In this document: one piece after another, positions 18,766-27,218 of the stretch
Numbering within the stretch: position 1 is the stretch's first letter
Layout: every line of letters starts with the position of its first letter
Source of the DNA: Pseudonocardia sp. ICBG1293
GTDB taxonomy: Bacteria; Actinomycetota; Actinomycetes; Mycobacteriales; Pseudonocardiaceae
Direction: 5' to 3'
Assembly: GCF_020131355.1 (NCBI RefSeq)
Contig: NZ_JAHLEL010000038.1
Coordinates: 124,001-188,000 of the forward strand
Length of the DNA stretch: 64,000 nucleotides
The notes under the pieces: model-generated
The model's database searches: none
Seen by the model: only the letters and a program-made list of their open reading frames with translations
What the model was told of the DNA's origin: nothing
Translations under genes and position numbers: made by a program

Positions 18766-19809
18766 CGGCAGCGGCGGGGCCTCGCCCTCGACGCCGTCGA
18801 AGTCGACGGAGGAGAACTCGCGCAGCTTGGTGAGGCGGTGGTAGCCGTCGATCAGCCGCACGGTGCCGGACTTGGAGCGCATCACGATGGACTGGGTGGT
18901 CGCGCCACCGCCCCGGTAGTGCACACCGCGCAGCAGCGGACCGTCGGTGATCCCGGTGGCGCAGAAGAAGACGTTCTCGCCACGGACCAGCTCGGCGGTG
19001 GTCAGCACCTTGTCGAGGTCGTGACCCGCGGCGAGGGCCTTCTCGCGCTCGGCGTCGTCGGTGGGCCACAGCCGGCCCTGGATCTCGCCGCCCATGCACT
19101 TCAGCGCGGCCGCGGTGATGATCCCCTCCGGGGTGCCGCCGACGCCGTAGAGCATGTCCACGCCCGAGGTCGGACGGGCTGCGGCGATGGCACCGGCGAC
19201 GTCGCCGTCGGAGATGAAGGCGATGCGGGCACCGGCCGCGCGGATCTCGGTCACGATCTGCTCGTGGCGGGGGCGGTCGAGCACACAGACGGTGACGTCG
19301 GCGACGTCGATCTCCTTGGCCCGCGCGACCCGGCGGATGTTCTCCGCGACCGGTGCGGTGATGTCGATGGCGTCCGCGGCCTCCGGCCCGACCGCGATCT
19401 TCTCCATGTAGAAGACGGCGGACGGGTCGAACATGGCGTCCCGCTCGGCGACGGCGAGCACCGCGAGCGCGTTCGGCATGCCCTTGGCCATCAGCGTGGT
19501 GCCGTCGATGGGGTCCACGGCGACGTCGCAGAACGGGCCCTCGCCGTTCCCGACCTCCTCGCCGTTGAACAGCATCGGCGCCTCGTCCTTCTCCCCCTCG
19601 CCGATGACGACGACGCCGCGCATCGACACCGAGGAGATGAGCTGGCGCATGGCGTCGACGGCGGCACCGTCACCGCCGTTCTTGTCGCCCTTGCCGACCC
19701 AGCGCCCCGCGGCCAGCGCGGCGGCCTCGGTGACCCGGACCAGCTCCATCGCCAGGTTGCGGTCGGGCGCCTCACGACGGCGGGGGGCGGGGCTGGCGGG
19801 CTGGCTCAC
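18763..19809 (-). CDS. glpX: Fructose-1,6-bisphosphatase class II
   Basis: 348 residues. It removes the 1-phosphate of fructose 1,6-bisphosphate in gluconeogenesis. Family motifs are [37 protein letters not shown] (metal-binding Asp cluster), [10 protein letters not shown] and [21 protein letters not shown]. Actinobacteria rely on this GlpX type instead of class I. Start GTG 19809 is chosen for GGAG 8 bases upstream and because earlier codons are not conserved. fumC follows 54 bases later on the same strand with its own operator. Confidence 0.95.
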   Translation of the reverse strand: MSQPASPAPRRREAPDRNLAMELVRVTEAAALAAGRWVGKGDKNGGDGAAVDAMRQLISSVSMRGVVVIGEGEKDEAPMLFNGEEVGNGEGPFCDVAVDPIDGTTLMAKGMPNALAVLAVAERDAMFDPSAVFYMEKIAVGPEAADAIDITAPVAENIRRVARAKEIDVADVTVCVLDRPRHEQIVTEIRAAGARIAFISDGDVAGAIAAARPTSGVDMLYGVGGTPEGIITAAALKCMGGEIQGRLWPTDDAEREKALAAGHDLDKVLTTAELVRGENVFFCATGITDGPLLRGVHYRGGGATTQSIVMRSKSGTVRLIDGYHRLTKLREFSSVDFDGVEGEAPPLP

Positions 19810-19926
19810 GGATACGTCTCCATTCACGGGCGGCGTGCTCGTCGGCGACGTCCCCTCGTCCGGGTTCCGCGGACGTGCGGGGAGGCGCCCGGCGATCCTC
19901 GCACGCCCGACGTCGGGGGAGCAGCG

Positions 19927-20881
19927 ATGAGCGACCGACGCCATGCCTGGGACGATGGACACGTGAGCGCACGACCTGACCCGGGAACGCCGTCGCCGGA
20001 CCCCGCGGAGCCCGCCGGGCCCCCGGCCGTCCCGGACCCGGCCGAGACCTCCGGCGCGACCACCGGCTCCGGCGCGGCCGCCGACCGGGCCCGGGGCGCC
20101 GATCCGGACCGGGACCCGGCCACGGCCGCCTCCTCCGCTGCGGACCCGGACCCGGCTGCCTCCCCGGCGCCCGACGCGGCCCCGGCCGCACCGGGACCCG
20201 GCGCCTCCGCGGGATCGGCCCGGTCCGGACGGCCGCAGCCGCCGCCGGTGACCCGCCGGATCCCCGAGGCCGGGCCGCAGGCGATGCACAAGCCCGGGCG
20301 CGGCGACGCGTCGGTGCGTGACCTGATCTGGGCCTGCCTGATCCTCGTCCCGGTCGCGCTGCTGATCTTCTCGGTCGGCGGGTCGTGCTCGTTCTCGCCC
20401 GGCGGCCCGACCGAGGACGCCGCGTCGGCGCCCACCGTCGACGCGCCGGCGCGGATCGCCGAGTACGCCCGCGGGTCGGCCTTCCCGCTGCGGCTGCCCG
20501 ACACGGGGTTCCGGGTGAACTCCACCGACCGCGGCCCGGTCGAGGGGGGGTGGCACCGCCGTGCGGATCGGCTTCGTCACGCCCGACGCGGACTTCCTGA
20601 GCCTGGTCCAGACCGACGGCTCGGTCGAGGGCGTCCTCGCCACCGAGTCCGGGTCGGCGGGCCGCGGCGACGGCCCGCCGACCCGGCGCGGCACCGTGCA
20701 GGCAGGGGGCCTGACCTGGGAGGTCTACGGCGCCGAGGGAGGCGAGCCCTTCCGGGTCGCGACGCTGCCCGGTCGGCCGGAGGTCCGGGCGCTGGTGACG
20801 GGTTCGGGCTCGGACGAGCAGTTCCGCACCCTCGCCGAGGCTCTCGTGGCGGCGCCCCCGGTCGCCCCGGGAGGATCCTGA
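19927..20881 (+). CDS. DUF4245 membrane protein, Rv1100-like (frameshifted by one G)
   Basis: An N-terminal Pro/Ala/Asp-rich tail of about 110 residues is probably cytoplasmic and disordered. A membrane helix follows ([16 protein letters not shown]), then a DUF4245 domain outside ([17 protein letters not shown], then [20 protein letters not shown] to LVAAPPVAP). The two halves of the domain are in different frames; six instead of seven G at 20544-20550 reads [12 protein letters not shown] and restores about 318 aa. ATG 19927 follows GGGGGAG. GTG 19963, with GACGAT six bases upstream, is an alternative start. It is divergent from glpX, as in mycobacteria. Function unknown. Confidence 0.75.
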
Positions 20882-20928
20882 GCGGCCCGTCCGAGTCCGT
20901 CGCCCGGGGCGCCCGGCGGCCGCCGGCC

Positions 20929-22098
20929 TCAGCGGCCGAGAACGGTGTCGAGCCAGTCGAACGTGCGCTGGTGGAACAGCGAGAGCGCTCCCTCGTGGCA
21001 GTGCTCCCCGCCTCCCTCGTCCTCACGGAAGCGGATCAGCTCCTTGGGCGAGGTGAGGTCGTCGTACACGCGCTGCGGCTGACCCCGGAAGAACTGGCCG
21101 TTCTCCGCCTCCAGGACCAGCGTCGGGCACGCGATGAGCCCGGTGACCCCACTCATCGTGTAGGGCCCGGCCGCGTCGAGGAGCTCGTCGAAGTCGCGTA
21201 CCCCGAAGGTCCACAGCCCGTTGCGCACCGCCCAGCGCACACCCGTGTCCCGGGCCATCAGCGCGGCCAGCCCGCCGGGGGTCGTCGCGGCGCGGTCTCC
21301 GATCGCGGAGAGGACCGGCCGGAAGTCGTGGACGCCGTCGTGGAGCACCGCGGCCGCCAGCCGTGGCTCGAAGGCCGCGGCCCTGGCCGCCAGGTACCCG
21401 CCCAGGCTCATGCCGATCAGGGTGAGGCGCTCCGGATGGACCTCGGGCAGGGCGAGGGCGAGATCGACGACCGGTGTGACGACGGCCTCCCAGTCCGGGC
21501 GGAAGTGCAGTCCCCGGTCCCGGATGCTCCGGCCCTGACCGGGGCCGTCGAAGGCCAGGACGTTGTACCCGCGGCGCAGCGCACCGGCCGCGAGCGCGAA
21601 GTAGTCCTCCTCGAGGGTGGAGTCGTAGCCGCCGTGGAAGAGCACGGTGGGCCGGCGGACCGCGGAGTCGTCGACCAGGAACAGGTAGCCCGGCAGCGAC
21701 ACGTCCTCGTAGGGGATCTCGACGGCCCGGACCGGGGTGTCGAAGAGGGTGACCGCGTCCGCGAACGTCTGCTGTGACGCGGTGGCGAGCCGGGCGGACT
21801 CCGTGTCCTGCGCGGGGTTCTCGCGCCGGTAGAAGTCCGCGGTCCGGTAGTAGTTCGAGGCGCGCAGCAGTGCCTCCCGGGCGCTGACCCGGTGGCCGGC
21901 CGCCAGTGCGTCGCGCCCGATGAGCTCGACGCGGGCCGCGGTCGCGGCCCACTGCGCGTGCCAGGCGTCCTCGTCGCCCTCCGGGATGTTCCGGCAGGTC
22001 ACCAGGACCTCGCCGAGGTCGGCGCCGGCGTAGGCCGCGTAGCCGGCCGCGCGCAGGGCCTCGAAGGAGAAGGACTCGTCGTCGAAGAGGAACCTCAT
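20929..22098 (-). CDS. Alpha/beta hydrolase (DHPON-hydrolase-like)
   Basis: 389 residues. A helical N-terminal domain (about 1-120; AREALLRASNYYRTADFY) precedes the hydrolase core, as in 2,6-dihydroxypseudooxynicotine hydrolase and related C-C or ester hydrolases. The oxyanion region is VLFHGGYDS, the nucleophile elbow is GMSLGG, and the likely acid and base are the Asp/Glu in LVLEAENGQFF and the His in GGGEHCHEGA. The substrate is not predictable. A GAACG-type palindrome just upstream suggests repression by a TetR-like protein that is not encoded next to it. It is not in the mycobacterial backbone and so appears to be an insertion between DUF4245 and xseB. Confidence 0.85.
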   Translation of the reverse strand: MRFLFDDESFSFEALRAAGYAAYAGADLGEVLVTCRNIPEGDEDAWHAQWAATAARVELIGRDALAAGHRVSAREALLRASNYYRTADFYRRENPAQDTESARLATASQQTFADAVTLFDTPVRAVEIPYEDVSLPGYLFLVDDSAVRRPTVLFHGGYDSTLEEDYFALAAGALRRGYNVLAFDGPGQGRSIRDRGLHFRPDWEAVVTPVVDLALALPEVHPERLTLIGMSLGGYLAARAAAFEPRLAAAVLHDGVHDFRPVLSAIGDRAATTPGGLAALMARDTGVRWAVRNGLWTFGVRDFDELLDAAGPYTMSGVTGLIACPTLVLEAENGQFFRGQPQRVYDDLTSPKELIRFREDEGGGEHCHEGALSLFHQRTFDWLDTVLGR

Positions 22099-22121
22099 CG
22101 CGACCTCCGGTCAGATCATGG

Positions 22122-22143
22122 AACGGAACGGGATCGTTCCGTT
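22122..22143. promoter_or_regulatory. Palindromic operator upstream of the hydrolase gene
   Basis: AACGGAACG, four bases, CGTTCCGTT: a perfect 9-bp inverted repeat centred 35 bases before the hydrolase ATG. Size and symmetry suit a TetR-family dimer pair. Confidence 0.6.
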
Positions 22144-22224
22144 TCTCACGATAGCCACGGCCGGGGAGGGACGTCCAGGGAACGGGTCGCGGAGCGATCG
22201 ACCACCCCGGCCGGTGCGGTCGTC

Positions 22225-22284
22225 GCCGCGGACGGCCCCGCGGACGGCCCCGCGGACGGCGCCGCGGACGGCGCCGCGGACGGC
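22225..22284. repeat. Five tandem 12-bp repeats
   Basis: SCCGCGGACGGC repeated five times without gaps, between the hydrolase promoter and the end of xseB. No supported gene crosses it; open frames give ADGP/ADGA or PSAG/PSAA repeats depending on strand. Confidence 0.8.
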
Positions 22285-22327
22285 GTGCCGGCGTCGGGAC
22301 CGGCGACCGCGGGCCGGGGGGACGGCG

Positions 22328-22552
22328 TCAGGCGCCGGCGTCCCGCTCCGCCTCGTCCAGCTTCTCCTCGATGCGGGTGCGGGCTCCGGCGAGCTGGTCG
22401 TCGCAGCGCCTGGCCAGTGCCTCGCCGCGCTCCCACAGCGCGACGGACTCGTCCAGGCCGAGGCCGCCGACCTCCAGTGCGCGCACGACCTCCACGAGCT
22501 CGTCGCGGGCCTTCTCGTAGTCCAGGGTCTCGACTGCCGGTCGTTCGCTCAT
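22328..22552 (-). CDS. xseB: Exodeoxyribonuclease VII small subunit
   Basis: 74 residues, the usual size. The coiled-coil core is [38 protein letters not shown] and [15 protein letters not shown]. It binds the large subunit XseA to form the exonuclease VII that degrades single-stranded DNA into oligonucleotides. Its ATG overlaps the xseA stop codon by one base (TGATG), so the two are translationally coupled. Confidence 0.93.
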   Translation of the reverse strand: MSERPAVETLDYEKARDELVEVVRALEVGGLGLDESVALWERGEALARRCDDQLAGARTRIEEKLDEAERDAGA

Positions 22553-23790
22553 CAGGTCTCCGGGTCGGGGGTGGGGATCACGGTGGCGGCGACGGCGCCG
22601 TCGGCGACCCGGATCCGCAGGCCGGTGCCGGCGGGCGCGTCGGTGACCGACCGCAGCAGCGGGGGCACGTCGTCGCCGGTGCGGCCGGAGAGCTGCACGA
22701 TCGCGTAGCCGCGGTCCAGGGTCGCAGTGGGGCCGAGCGCGGTGAGCCGGGCCCGCAGGTGCTCGAGCTCGGACGACGAGCGGTCCAGCCGGCGCAGTAC
22801 CGCGCGGTGGGCGGCGGCGCGGGCGTCGGCGATCTCGCCCTCCCGGGCGGTGACCATGCGGATCGGGTCGGCCAGCACCGGGCGCCGGCGCAGGTCGTCG
22901 AGTCGGTGCTGCTCGCGGTCGACCCAGCCGCGCAGGGAACGGCGGGCCCGGTCGCGCAGTCCGGAGATCCGCGCGGTCTCCTCCGCCAGGTCGGGCACGA
23001 GGCTGCGCCCGGCCTCGGTCGGGGTCGAGCAGCGGACGTCGGCGACGTGGTCGACCAGCGGGGTGTCCGGCTCGTGCCCGATGGCCGACACGACCGGGGT
23101 CCGGCAGGCGGCGACGGCGCGGCACAGCGTCTCGTCGGAGAAGGGCAGCAGGTCCTCGACGCTGCCGCCACCGCGGGCGAGCACGATGACCTCGACGTCC
23201 GGGTCCCGGTCGAGGGCCCGCAGCGCGCCGACGACCTGCTCGACGGCGAGCCCGCCCTGCACCGCGACGTTCTCGATCCGGAACCGCACCCCGGGCCACC
23301 GCGAGGTCGCGTTGCGGACGACGTCGTGCTCGGCCGCGGAGTCGCGCCCGGTGACCAGGCCGATGGTGTGCGGGAGCAGCGGCGGGCGCCGCTTGAGGGC
23401 CGGGTCGAACAGCCCCTCGGCGGCGAGCAGCCTGCGCAGCCGCTCGATCCGGGCCAGCAGCTCGCCGAGCCCGACCGCGCGGATCCGGTCGACGCGCAGC
23501 GACAGCGTGCCGCGGCCCAGGTAGAACGACGGCTTGCCGTGCACGATCACCCGGCTGCCCTCGGTCACGGCGCCGCCGGCGTCGCGCACCAGCGACGACG
23601 GTGCCGTCAGCTGCAGGGAGATGTCGGCGGCCGGGTCACGCAGGGTCAGGAACGCGGTCCCGGAGCGGGCGTTGACCTGGGCGAGCTGGCCCTCGACCCA
23701 CACCGCGCCGAGCCGGTCGACCCATTCGGCGATCTTGCGGGCGACGGTGCGGACCGGCCACGGGTCCTCCTCGGAGGTCGTGGTGCTCAA
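22552..23790 (-). CDS. xseA: Exodeoxyribonuclease VII large subunit
   Basis: 412 residues. An N-terminal OB-fold (about 15-110: [21 protein letters not shown]) is followed by the catalytic domain with [36 protein letters not shown] and [19 protein letters not shown] (putative metal ligands), then helices and the C-terminal [12 protein letters not shown] segment. The start is TTG 23790, which overlaps the stop of the upstream gene as TTGA. It is the middle gene of a coupled operon (Rv1109c-like, xseA, xseB) as in mycobacteria. Confidence 0.94.
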   Translation of the reverse strand: MSTTTSEEDPWPVRTVARKIAEWVDRLGAVWVEGQLAQVNARSGTAFLTLRDPAADISLQLTAPSSLVRDAGGAVTEGSRVIVHGKPSFYLGRGTLSLRVDRIRAVGLGELLARIERLRRLLAAEGLFDPALKRRPPLLPHTIGLVTGRDSAAEHDVVRNATSRWPGVRFRIENVAVQGGLAVEQVVGALRALDRDPDVEVIVLARGGGSVEDLLPFSDETLCRAVAACRTPVVSAIGHEPDTPLVDHVADVRCSTPTEAGRSLVPDLAEETARISGLRDRARRSLRGWVDREQHRLDDLRRRPVLADPIRMVTAREGEIADARAAAHRAVLRRLDRSSSELEHLRARLTALGPTATLDRGYAIVQLSGRTGDDVPPLLRSVTDAPAGTGLRIRVADGAVAATVIPTPDPET

Positions 23791-24404
23791 CGGTTCTCGG
23801 ACACTGTCGCGATCCGGTTCGTCAGCATCGTGACGTACGGCGGCCGGTTCTCGTGCGCGGTCTCCCAGGCGAGCAGGTCCGCGAGGTCGTCGAGGCTCAG
23901 CGTGCGGAGCTTCCCGCGCAGCTGGGGCACGGTCATCGTCGGGTACTCGGGCAGCACGGCGGGCGCCGTGGCGCCCGCCTCGGCCCGGTTCGACGCCGCG
24001 GCCGGGCGGGCCGGGGCGGGCGACCGGTCGATCGGGATGCCGGTGCGGGCGGGCCGCAGCGAGGACACGGTGCCGTTGCGGCCGGCCGGGGACGCGGCGG
24101 CGGGCGGCAGCGGCGGAGCGATCGGCTCCGGGTCGGGCAGCGAGAGGTCGGCGCCGTCGGCCAGGTCGTCGTCGAAGGTCGCCCAGCTGGGGACGTCGTC
24201 GGCGGGGCGCAGGGTGCCCAGCGCGCGGTCGCCCTTGATGGCCAGCTCGGTGATCCGCTGCTGGAGCCGCATGGACACCTGCAGCGCCTGGCTGACCGCG
24301 GTCACCGGCAGCTCGATGGCGTGCCGCGGCAGCTCACGGGCCTGCTCGACGGCGGTCACGACGAGGCCGGCGGCGATCCGCACGGGGAACGGCAGCGGAG
24401 ACAT
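23787..24404 (-). CDS. Rv1109c-like lipid-droplet-associated protein
   Basis: 205 residues. The N-terminal 75 hold an amphipathic/hydrophobic region ([37 protein letters not shown]). A Pro/Ala/Ser linker follows, and a C-terminal conserved block [20 protein letters not shown] with [20 protein letters not shown]. The family is annotated from association of Rv1109c with lipid droplets; the exact function is unknown. ATG 24404 has GACAAT seven bases upstream (leaderless-like). It is first in the xseAB operon and divergent from ispH. Confidence 0.82.
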   Translation of the reverse strand: MSPLPFPVRIAAGLVVTAVEQARELPRHAIELPVTAVSQALQVSMRLQQRITELAIKGDRALGTLRPADDVPSWATFDDDLADGADLSLPDPEPIAPPLPPAAASPAGRNGTVSSLRPARTGIPIDRSPAPARPAAASNRAEAGATAPAVLPEYPTMTVPQLRGKLRTLSLDDLADLLAWETAHENRPPYVTMLTNRIATVSENR

Positions 24405-24518
24405 GCACGCCATTGTCCCCTGATCCGCGGTCCGGTGTCGCGCCGGGCGCGCCCGGGGCCCGGTCGGGCCGGTCACGTACGGCTGCCCGCTCCCGGGCCG
24501 GTCCGTACCCTGGGGGTC

Positions 24519-25496
24519 ATGTCCGGTTCTGCCAAGCAGGTCCTGCTCGCCAAGCCCCGCGGCTACTGCGCGGGCGTCGACCGCGCCGTCGAGGCGGTGG
24601 AGCAGGCGCTCGACCAGTACGGCGCCCCCGTGTACGTCCGCAAGGAGATCGTCCACAACAAGCACGTGGTGGAGACGCTGCGCGAACGTGGCGCGATCTT
24701 CGTCGACGAGGCGTCGGAGGTGCCGGAGGGCGCGCACGTGGTGTTCTCCGCGCACGGCGTCTCGCCCGCGGTCCGCGACGAGGCCAAGGACCGGAACCTG
24801 CAGACCATCGACGCGACCTGCCCGCTGGTCACCAAGGTGCACCAGGAGGCCAAGCGGTTCGCCCGGGAGGAGTACGACATCCTGCTCGTCGGGCACGCCG
24901 GGCACGAGGAGGTCGAGGGCACCTCCGGCGAGGCGCCCGAGCACATCCAGCTCGTCGAGTCCGCCGCCGACGTCGACAAGGTCACCGTCCGCGACCCGGA
25001 GAAGGTCGTGTGGCTCTCGCAGACCACGCTCAGCGTCGACGAGACCATGGACACCGTCCGCGCCCTGCGCGAGCGCTTCCCGAAGCTGCAGAACCCGCCG
25101 TCGGACGACATCTGCTACGCCACGCAGAACCGCCAGGTCGCGGTCAAGACGATGGCGCCGCGCTGCGACCTCGTGCTCGTCGTCGGGTCGCGGAACTCGT
25201 CGAACTCGGTGCGGCTGGTGGAGGTCGCGCTCGGCGCCGGCGCCGGCGCGTCCCACCTGATCGACTACGCCCGTGAGATCGACGAGTCCTGGCTCGACGG
25301 CGTCACGACGGTGGGGATCACCAGTGGCGCGTCGGTCCCGGAGATCCTGGTCCAGGGTGTCGTCGAGTACCTGGCCGAGCGCGGTTTCGGCTCGGTCGAG
25401 GAGGTCGACACCGCCGAGGAGACGCTGACCTTCTCGCTGCCCCGCGAGCTGCGCCCGCCGCGCGGCCGGTCGCTGGGGCTGACCCCGGTGAACTGA
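24519..25496 (+). CDS. ispH: 4-hydroxy-3-methylbut-2-enyl diphosphate reductase
   Basis: 325 residues. Last enzyme of the non-mevalonate isoprenoid pathway; it makes IPP and DMAPP using an Fe-S cluster held by the cysteines in [17 protein letters not shown] and [26 protein letters not shown] and the Ser/Asn block [10 protein letters not shown] bind the diphosphate. TACCCT seven bases before ATG 24519 and no Shine-Dalgarno indicate a leaderless transcript. Its products feed uppS-type enzymes such as the one at 5172. A 21-bp terminator hairpin follows. Confidence 0.96.
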   Translation: MSGSAKQVLLAKPRGYCAGVDRAVEAVEQALDQYGAPVYVRKEIVHNKHVVETLRERGAIFVDEASEVPEGAHVVFSAHGVSPAVRDEAKDRNLQTIDATCPLVTKVHQEAKRFAREEYDILLVGHAGHEEVEGTSGEAPEHIQLVESAADVDKVTVRDPEKVVWLSQTTLSVDETMDTVRALRERFPKLQNPPSDDICYATQNRQVAVKTMAPRCDLVLVVGSRNSSNSVRLVEVALGAGAGASHLIDYAREIDESWLDGVTTVGITSGASVPEILVQGVVEYLAERGFGSVEEVDTAEETLTFSLPRELRPPRGRSLGLTPVN

Positions 25497-25506
25497 CCCG
25501 CGCCCT

Positions 25507-25553
25507 GCACGACGGAGGCCCCGGACCGATGCGGTCCGGGGCCTCCGTCGTGC
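25507..25553. terminator. Strong terminator between ispH and L,D-transpeptidase
   Basis: 21-bp perfect stem from GCACGACGGAGG to CCTCCGTCGTGC with a GATGC loop, between convergent genes. Confidence 0.85.
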
Positions 25554-25570
25554 GCGGTCGGGGTGGGCGG

Positions 25571-26119
25571 TCAGCCCGCGGCGCGGTCCGCCTGGACCTG
25601 CTTCGCCGAGACGACCTGCACCTGGTCGCCGATCTGCAGGGTGTCGAACCACAGCTTCGCGTTCTCCGGGGTGAGCCGGACGCAGCCCGCCGACGGGGTG
25701 TCGGTGCGGCCCTCGTGGAAGGCGATGCCGCCGTCCTGGAAGAACACCGCCCACGGCATCGGGGCGGGCTCGCCGTTGGTCATCGTGTACTCGCCGCTGC
25801 GGTGCAGCTGCTCCTTGCGGTAGACCCGCAGGGAGTGACCGATCGGGGTCTCCTTGCCCGGGCCGCCGATGGCGACCGGGACGGGCCCGTGGGTGATCCG
25901 CCCCTCGGTGAACAGCCAGGAGCGCTGGGTGTCGAGGTCGACGCAGGCACGCGCCGTGACGGTGCACGGGGTGCCCGCCACGAGCGGCTGGTCCCGGAAG
26001 GCCTGCGCGGCCGGGGTCCCGGCGATCGCGGTGCCGACGCCGATCAGCGCGACGGCCACGGTGACCAGCGCGATGACGATCGCGGGGCGCGTCCTGCGGG
26101 GGCTGCGGGTGGTCGACAT
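25571..26119 (-). CDS. L,D-transpeptidase (YkuD domain), membrane-anchored or secreted
   Basis: 182 residues. A basic start (MSTTRSPRRTR) and a hydrophobic segment at about 13-33 act as signal or anchor. The YkuD domain follows (VDLDTQRSWLFTEGR, VAIGGPGKETPIG, AFHEGRTDTPSAGCVRL). The catalytic Cys and the upstream His (FHEG) are present, but the usual SHGCxR reads SAGCVR, so the His next to the Gly-Cys is Ala. Such enzymes make 3-3 peptidoglycan cross-links or attach proteins to the wall. Start ATG 26119 has GGAG upstream. Confidence 0.87.
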   Translation of the reverse strand: MSTTRSPRRTRPAIVIALVTVAVALIGVGTAIAGTPAAQAFRDQPLVAGTPCTVTARACVDLDTQRSWLFTEGRITHGPVPVAIGGPGKETPIGHSLRVYRKEQLHRSGEYTMTNGEPAPMPWAVFFQDGGIAFHEGRTDTPSAGCVRLTPENAKLWFDTLQIGDQVQVVSAKQVQADRAAG

Positions 26120-26311
26120 GGGTCTCCAGTGGTTCCGGCGTGCGTCGGGGAGCGGCGGGGTCACGCCCTGCCCCCGACAGGGAAGACGCTCGGGAGGGCA
26201 GTGGGTTGCTCCCATTGTCCGGTCCGTCGCGACCGGCGCCGTCCGCGGGGTACGTTCCGGCCGTCCACCTGGGGGGATGTGTCCGGACCGCGGGGAGGCG
26301 GCGGCCGACCC

Positions 26312-27214
26312 TCAGCGGGTGTCGCGGCGTGTCCGGCCGGTCGCGCCGCGTGCCGAGCCGCGGGAGCTCTCGGACCGGGACGACCCACCGCTGCCGGATC
26401 CGGACCGCGCGGAGCGTGCGGCCGAGCCGGTGGACCGGGACACCGAGCCGGTGGACCGTGATGCCGACCCGGTGGACCGCGCGGCGGAGCCGGAGCGGGG
26501 GACCCCGGTGCTCGTGGACCCGGTGCGGCCGGCGGAGCCCGTGCGCCCGGAGCTCCCGGTGCGCCCGTCCGGGACGGAGCCGGTCGCCGAGCCGGTGCGG
26601 GCGCCGCCCGAGGTGCGGGACCGCGCCGCGGTACCGGTGGCGCCACCGCGCGGGGGCCGGGTCCGCGCGCCCGGGCCGTCCGGGTCGTGTCCGCCCGGGT
26701 CACGGCCCACACGGTGCCGGAGCCGGCCGACGGCGTCGTCCGGTCCGAGGCGCTGGCGCAGCGCGCGCAATCCCGCGAGGAGCAGCACGACCAGGGTGGT
26801 CACCGCCATGGCCGGGAACGCGTTGATCAGCGGGGCGCCCGCCATGAGCAGGCTCTGCGCCGCGCCGCCACCGGACGGGGCACCGATCAGCATCGCGACC
26901 AGCGGGACGACGACCGCCAGCAGCAGCGGCGGCTGCACGGCGGGCAGGAACAGCCCGCGCCGGCGGACCCAGGAGACCGCGAGCACGCAGCCGAGCAGGT
27001 AGCAGACCTCGAACACCCGGCCGACGGTGCCGATCCGCAGCAGGTCCACCAGGACTCCGAGGGCGGTGGCGCCGACGGCCAGGCCGGCCGCGGCGAGCGG
27101 CGGGATGCCGAGGACCGGGGGGAGCAGGGACCGCTCACGCACCGGCCAGCCTCCGCGTGCGGGGGCGGACCCCCGGCCGGGCCGGCGGGCCGAGCTCGAT
27201 CGGGCCGTGGTCAC
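26312..27214 (-). CDS. DUF6542 membrane protein, Rv1111c-like, with Ser/Arg repeat tail
   Basis: 300 residues. Four membrane helices (about 30-145: LLPPVLGIPPLAAAGLAVGA through FPAMAVTTLVVLLLAGLRAL) are followed by a cytoplasmic tail of about 140 residues rich in Gly, Arg and Ser. The tail holds 7-residue repeats of the type SRSTGSx. Start GTG 27214 is six bases after TAGGCT, a leaderless pattern, with the -10 lying at the end of rmuC. Rv1111c holds the same place between ispH and ychF. Function unknown; the basic, disordered tail could contact nucleic acid or the membrane, which is speculation. Confidence 0.75.
   Translation of the reverse strand: MTTARSSSARRPGRGSAPARGGWPVRERSLLPPVLGIPPLAAAGLAVGATALGVLVDLLRIGTVGRVFEVCYLLGCVLAVSWVRRRGLFLPAVQPPLLLAVVVPLVAMLIGAPSGGGAAQSLLMAGAPLINAFPAMAVTTLVVLLLAGLRALRQRLGPDDAVGRLRHRVGRDPGGHDPDGPGARTRPPRGGATGTAARSRTSGGARTGSATGSVPDGRTGSSGRTGSAGRTGSTSTGVPRSGSAARSTGSASRSTGSVSRSTGSAARSARSGSGSGGSSRSESSRGSARGATGRTRRDTR
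26424..26486. repeat. Three tandem 21-bp repeats in the DUF6542 gene
   Basis: Units GASCCGGTGGACCG plus seven variable bases begin at 26424, 26445 and 26466. They encode the SRSTGSx heptads. Confidence 0.8.
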
Positions 27215-27218
27215 CCGG

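Noticed and set aside
22146..22436. xseB continuing into the PSAG/PSAA repeat frame
   Set aside because: XseB has its normal length and end at 22328; the repeat frame is a different reading frame with no support.
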